Positions 20,622-22,117 of a DNA stretch of 22,117 bases are shown here, piece after piece. Made by a program: the position numbers and the translations under genes. The notes under the pieces were generated by a model. It was not told the DNA's origin, did not search any database, and saw only the letters and a program-made list of their open reading frames with translations. Positions within the stretch are counted from its first letter, which is position 1. Each line of letters starts with the position of its first letter. The stretch is from Paramacrobiotus richtersi (Eukaryota > Tardigrada > Eutardigrada > Parachela > Macrobiotidae): contig JAQGAU010001000.1 of assembly GCA_034698045.1 (NCBI GenBank), positions 1-22,117 on the forward strand. Direction: 5' to 3'.

Positions 20622-22117
20622 ATGGATCCAGACAACAGTGATGAAACGCTGTGGGGCTGGCAGAGCAAAATCAGGACCATCGCCGAACGAGGCAAACATA
20701 TTCTGGGAACGGATCTCCTTAGCGATGTTACGTTCCGCGTCGGACCAAAGAATGGAGAAACCGTCGACATCAAAGCACACAAGTACGACCTGTTTTGGCC
20801 TTACGCTTCCTTAGTTTGTCGTCCTTTGGCTCGCTGTAATCGCTGCCTGAAGTTTTGTAATGTTAGCTGAGTTATTACAAAAATTGGATAAGTTCAGTTA
20901 TTCTTTTATTACATGTGCTGTTTGAAGGCTGTCCGAAATGAGTTTAACTGCGAGATCGTGAAACTGGATGAGAGCGTTTCTTGTTTGTATGAACTTGTAT
21001 CAGTCAAATGTATGGAGCTCATTTTTCTGAATCTCAACGATGTGATGCATTTTTCTTCCTTTTTAAACTCCTTAAAAATTCCGCAAGACACCACGACATG
21101 TCAGATGTTAAATATTGTCATGAACTCGTTTGAGAATGTAATTTTACGAACAGATTTGGTAGCAATTCTAAATCCGTTCAAGACGAAAACTTCCAGGTCC
21201 CAGGAGCTGTTTAGTTTGAAACTTTGAGCGCTTAAATTCTGTCACTATACAATGTGACAATCTGACGAATAAAATATAAGAACCGTCAAAGCAGACTAGA
21301 AAAACCCAGGTGTGTAGAATTTTTTGCTCTTCCGAAACTCATTATGGATTCATTATCGAGTTTCGTCGGAAATAATGATCTTTGAAAAATTGAATTTTTC
21401 ACGCTATAAAATGGGGCGTTTGAAAACGGCTTTTGGAGATGAATAAACGTTGAGCTTCCCGTTAACACGGAATTTATACTGTACTTCTCGGTTCTTCGAC
21501 AATATTTGTGATAAATTATAACCCCGTGTTCTTGGTTAATGATGCTTATTGGTAGTTTTTGGATATTCTTCAGCGTCCGCATTTCTCTGTTTCACTAGGT
21601 TTCTCCTGGCAATGGGAAGTACGGTTTTCGAAACCATGTTTTATGGCAGTTGTCCGGAAATCAACAACATCATTCCGATCACCGACATCGATCCTGCGTC
21701 ATTCAGGATTCTCTTAAGGTATTAGTGTGAAATGTTTTGTTATTAGCTTGAAATATTGCCAGTATTATCGCGGAATCCTCACATCAGCCGTTTTTTCTGC
21801 TTGTAAGATCTATGTTGTTGATAGTTACCTGTATTACGAATTACGATCAAGTCGGACCATTTGATGCCAACACCGCATTTCCTACACTGTACGCTGCGAA
21901 GAAATATGGTCTGCCTATTCTGAAGGATGCTTGTGAAAGATATCTGCGAGCTAACATTACCGTCCAGAATTGCCTTTCTTGGTTTGCTCAGGTACACATA
22001 TGGACCGGTTATGGTGTGTAAAAATTGTTTTTGTTAATCGACCGAAGCGAAGCGGAGGTCCTCCTGTTCAAGAGTTTCGCACAGATGGATGTTGCCAACC
22101 ATTTTTGCGTATTGCGA
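20622..22117 (+). CDS. Gene 5: BTB-BACK-PHR protein, 5' part only, possible frameshift in exon 3
   Basis: Visible exons: 20622-20782 (WGWQSKIRTIAERGKHIL, SDVTFRVG), 21599-21718 (FLLAMGSTVFETMFYG, IIPITDIDPASFRILLR) and exon 3 ending at 21991 (TLYAAKKYGLPIL, NCLSWFAQ, then GTACAC). BACK and PHR lie beyond the window end. Exon 3 has a tandem 7-bp duplication (ATTACGA, 21833-21839 and 21840-21846) just after the acceptor position used by the paralogs (AG at 21823-21824). With that acceptor the frame shifts and stops at TGA 21862. An alternative AG at 21806-21807, after a good pyrimidine tract, gives an open in-frame exon 21808-21991 with 8 extra residues. The gene is therefore either a recent pseudogene or one with a shifted acceptor. 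Intron 1 is long (816 nt) and holds no supported gene. Confidence 0.75.

Noticed and set aside
20913..21227. Open frame of 104 codons in gene 5 intron 1
   Set aside because: No recognisable domain, no splice or paralog support. Non-coding frames of similar length are common in this window.
1..22117. CRISPR array, tRNA, rRNA or bacterial operon features
   Set aside because: None was seen: no regularly spaced repeats, no cloverleaf with a recognisable TTCGA box in place, and all genes are spliced.

Overview
The window is eukaryotic nuclear DNA, almost certainly from an invertebrate animal. It carries a head-to-tail cluster of paralogous multi-exon genes, all on the + strand, each encoding a BTB/POZ + BACK + PHR protein (the BTBD1/2/3/6 family of cullin-3 substrate adaptors). 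The genes are split by short GT-AG introns, mostly about 55-380 nt, at positions and phases that are the same in every copy. Nothing bacterial (operons, ribosome binding sites) is present. Compact genes and lineage-specific adaptor expansion would suit a small ecdysozoan such as a tardigrade or a crustacean, but the sequence does not fix the taxon.

Layout. 1-1042: upstream region of gene 1, with a 55-bp tandem repeat. 1043-3823: gene 1 (10 coding exons, 498 aa). 3824-5344: 3' flank with a 190-bp solo LTR bounded by a 4-bp target duplication, then spacer. 5345-6139: upstream region of gene 2, homologous to that of gene 1. 6140-8763: gene 2 (10 exons, 499 aa). 8764-9879: 3' flank and spacer. 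9880-13561: gene 3 (11 coding exons, 549 aa), with an extra intron and a duplicated Cys/His-rich repeat inside its PHR domain. 14048-14463: remnant A, the last three exons of a gene-4-like copy. 15300-15650: remnant B, BTB exon 2 joined to the terminal exon, gene-5-like at its 5' end. 16644-19549: gene 4 (10 exons, 507 aa). 19550-20621: 3' flank, a 15-C run and a 155-bp foldback. 20622-end: gene 5, whose first three coding exons are visible; the window cuts the rest. Its exon 3 carries a 7-bp duplication that breaks the frame unless an upstream splice acceptor is used.

How the genes work together. Each intact product has the architecture of a cullin-3 adaptor: BTB for dimerisation and CUL3 contact, BACK as a spacer, PHR as the putative client-binding domain. 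BTB and BACK are strongly conserved between copies. The most variable part is an insert in the PHR domain between the strand ending GFYL and the strand ISLKVYVEE; it carries different Cys patterns in each gene. This suggests diversification of client recognition, as in other tandem adaptor families. Genes 1 and 2 form one subfamily (short terminal exon, shared upstream DNA); genes 3, 4 and the remnants form another. The order remnant A (4-like), remnant B (5-like), gene 4, gene 5 suggests that a 4-5 gene pair was duplicated and that one pair decayed. All exon models were derived by hand from reading-frame continuity, splice consensus and paralog alignment; no transcript data were available.
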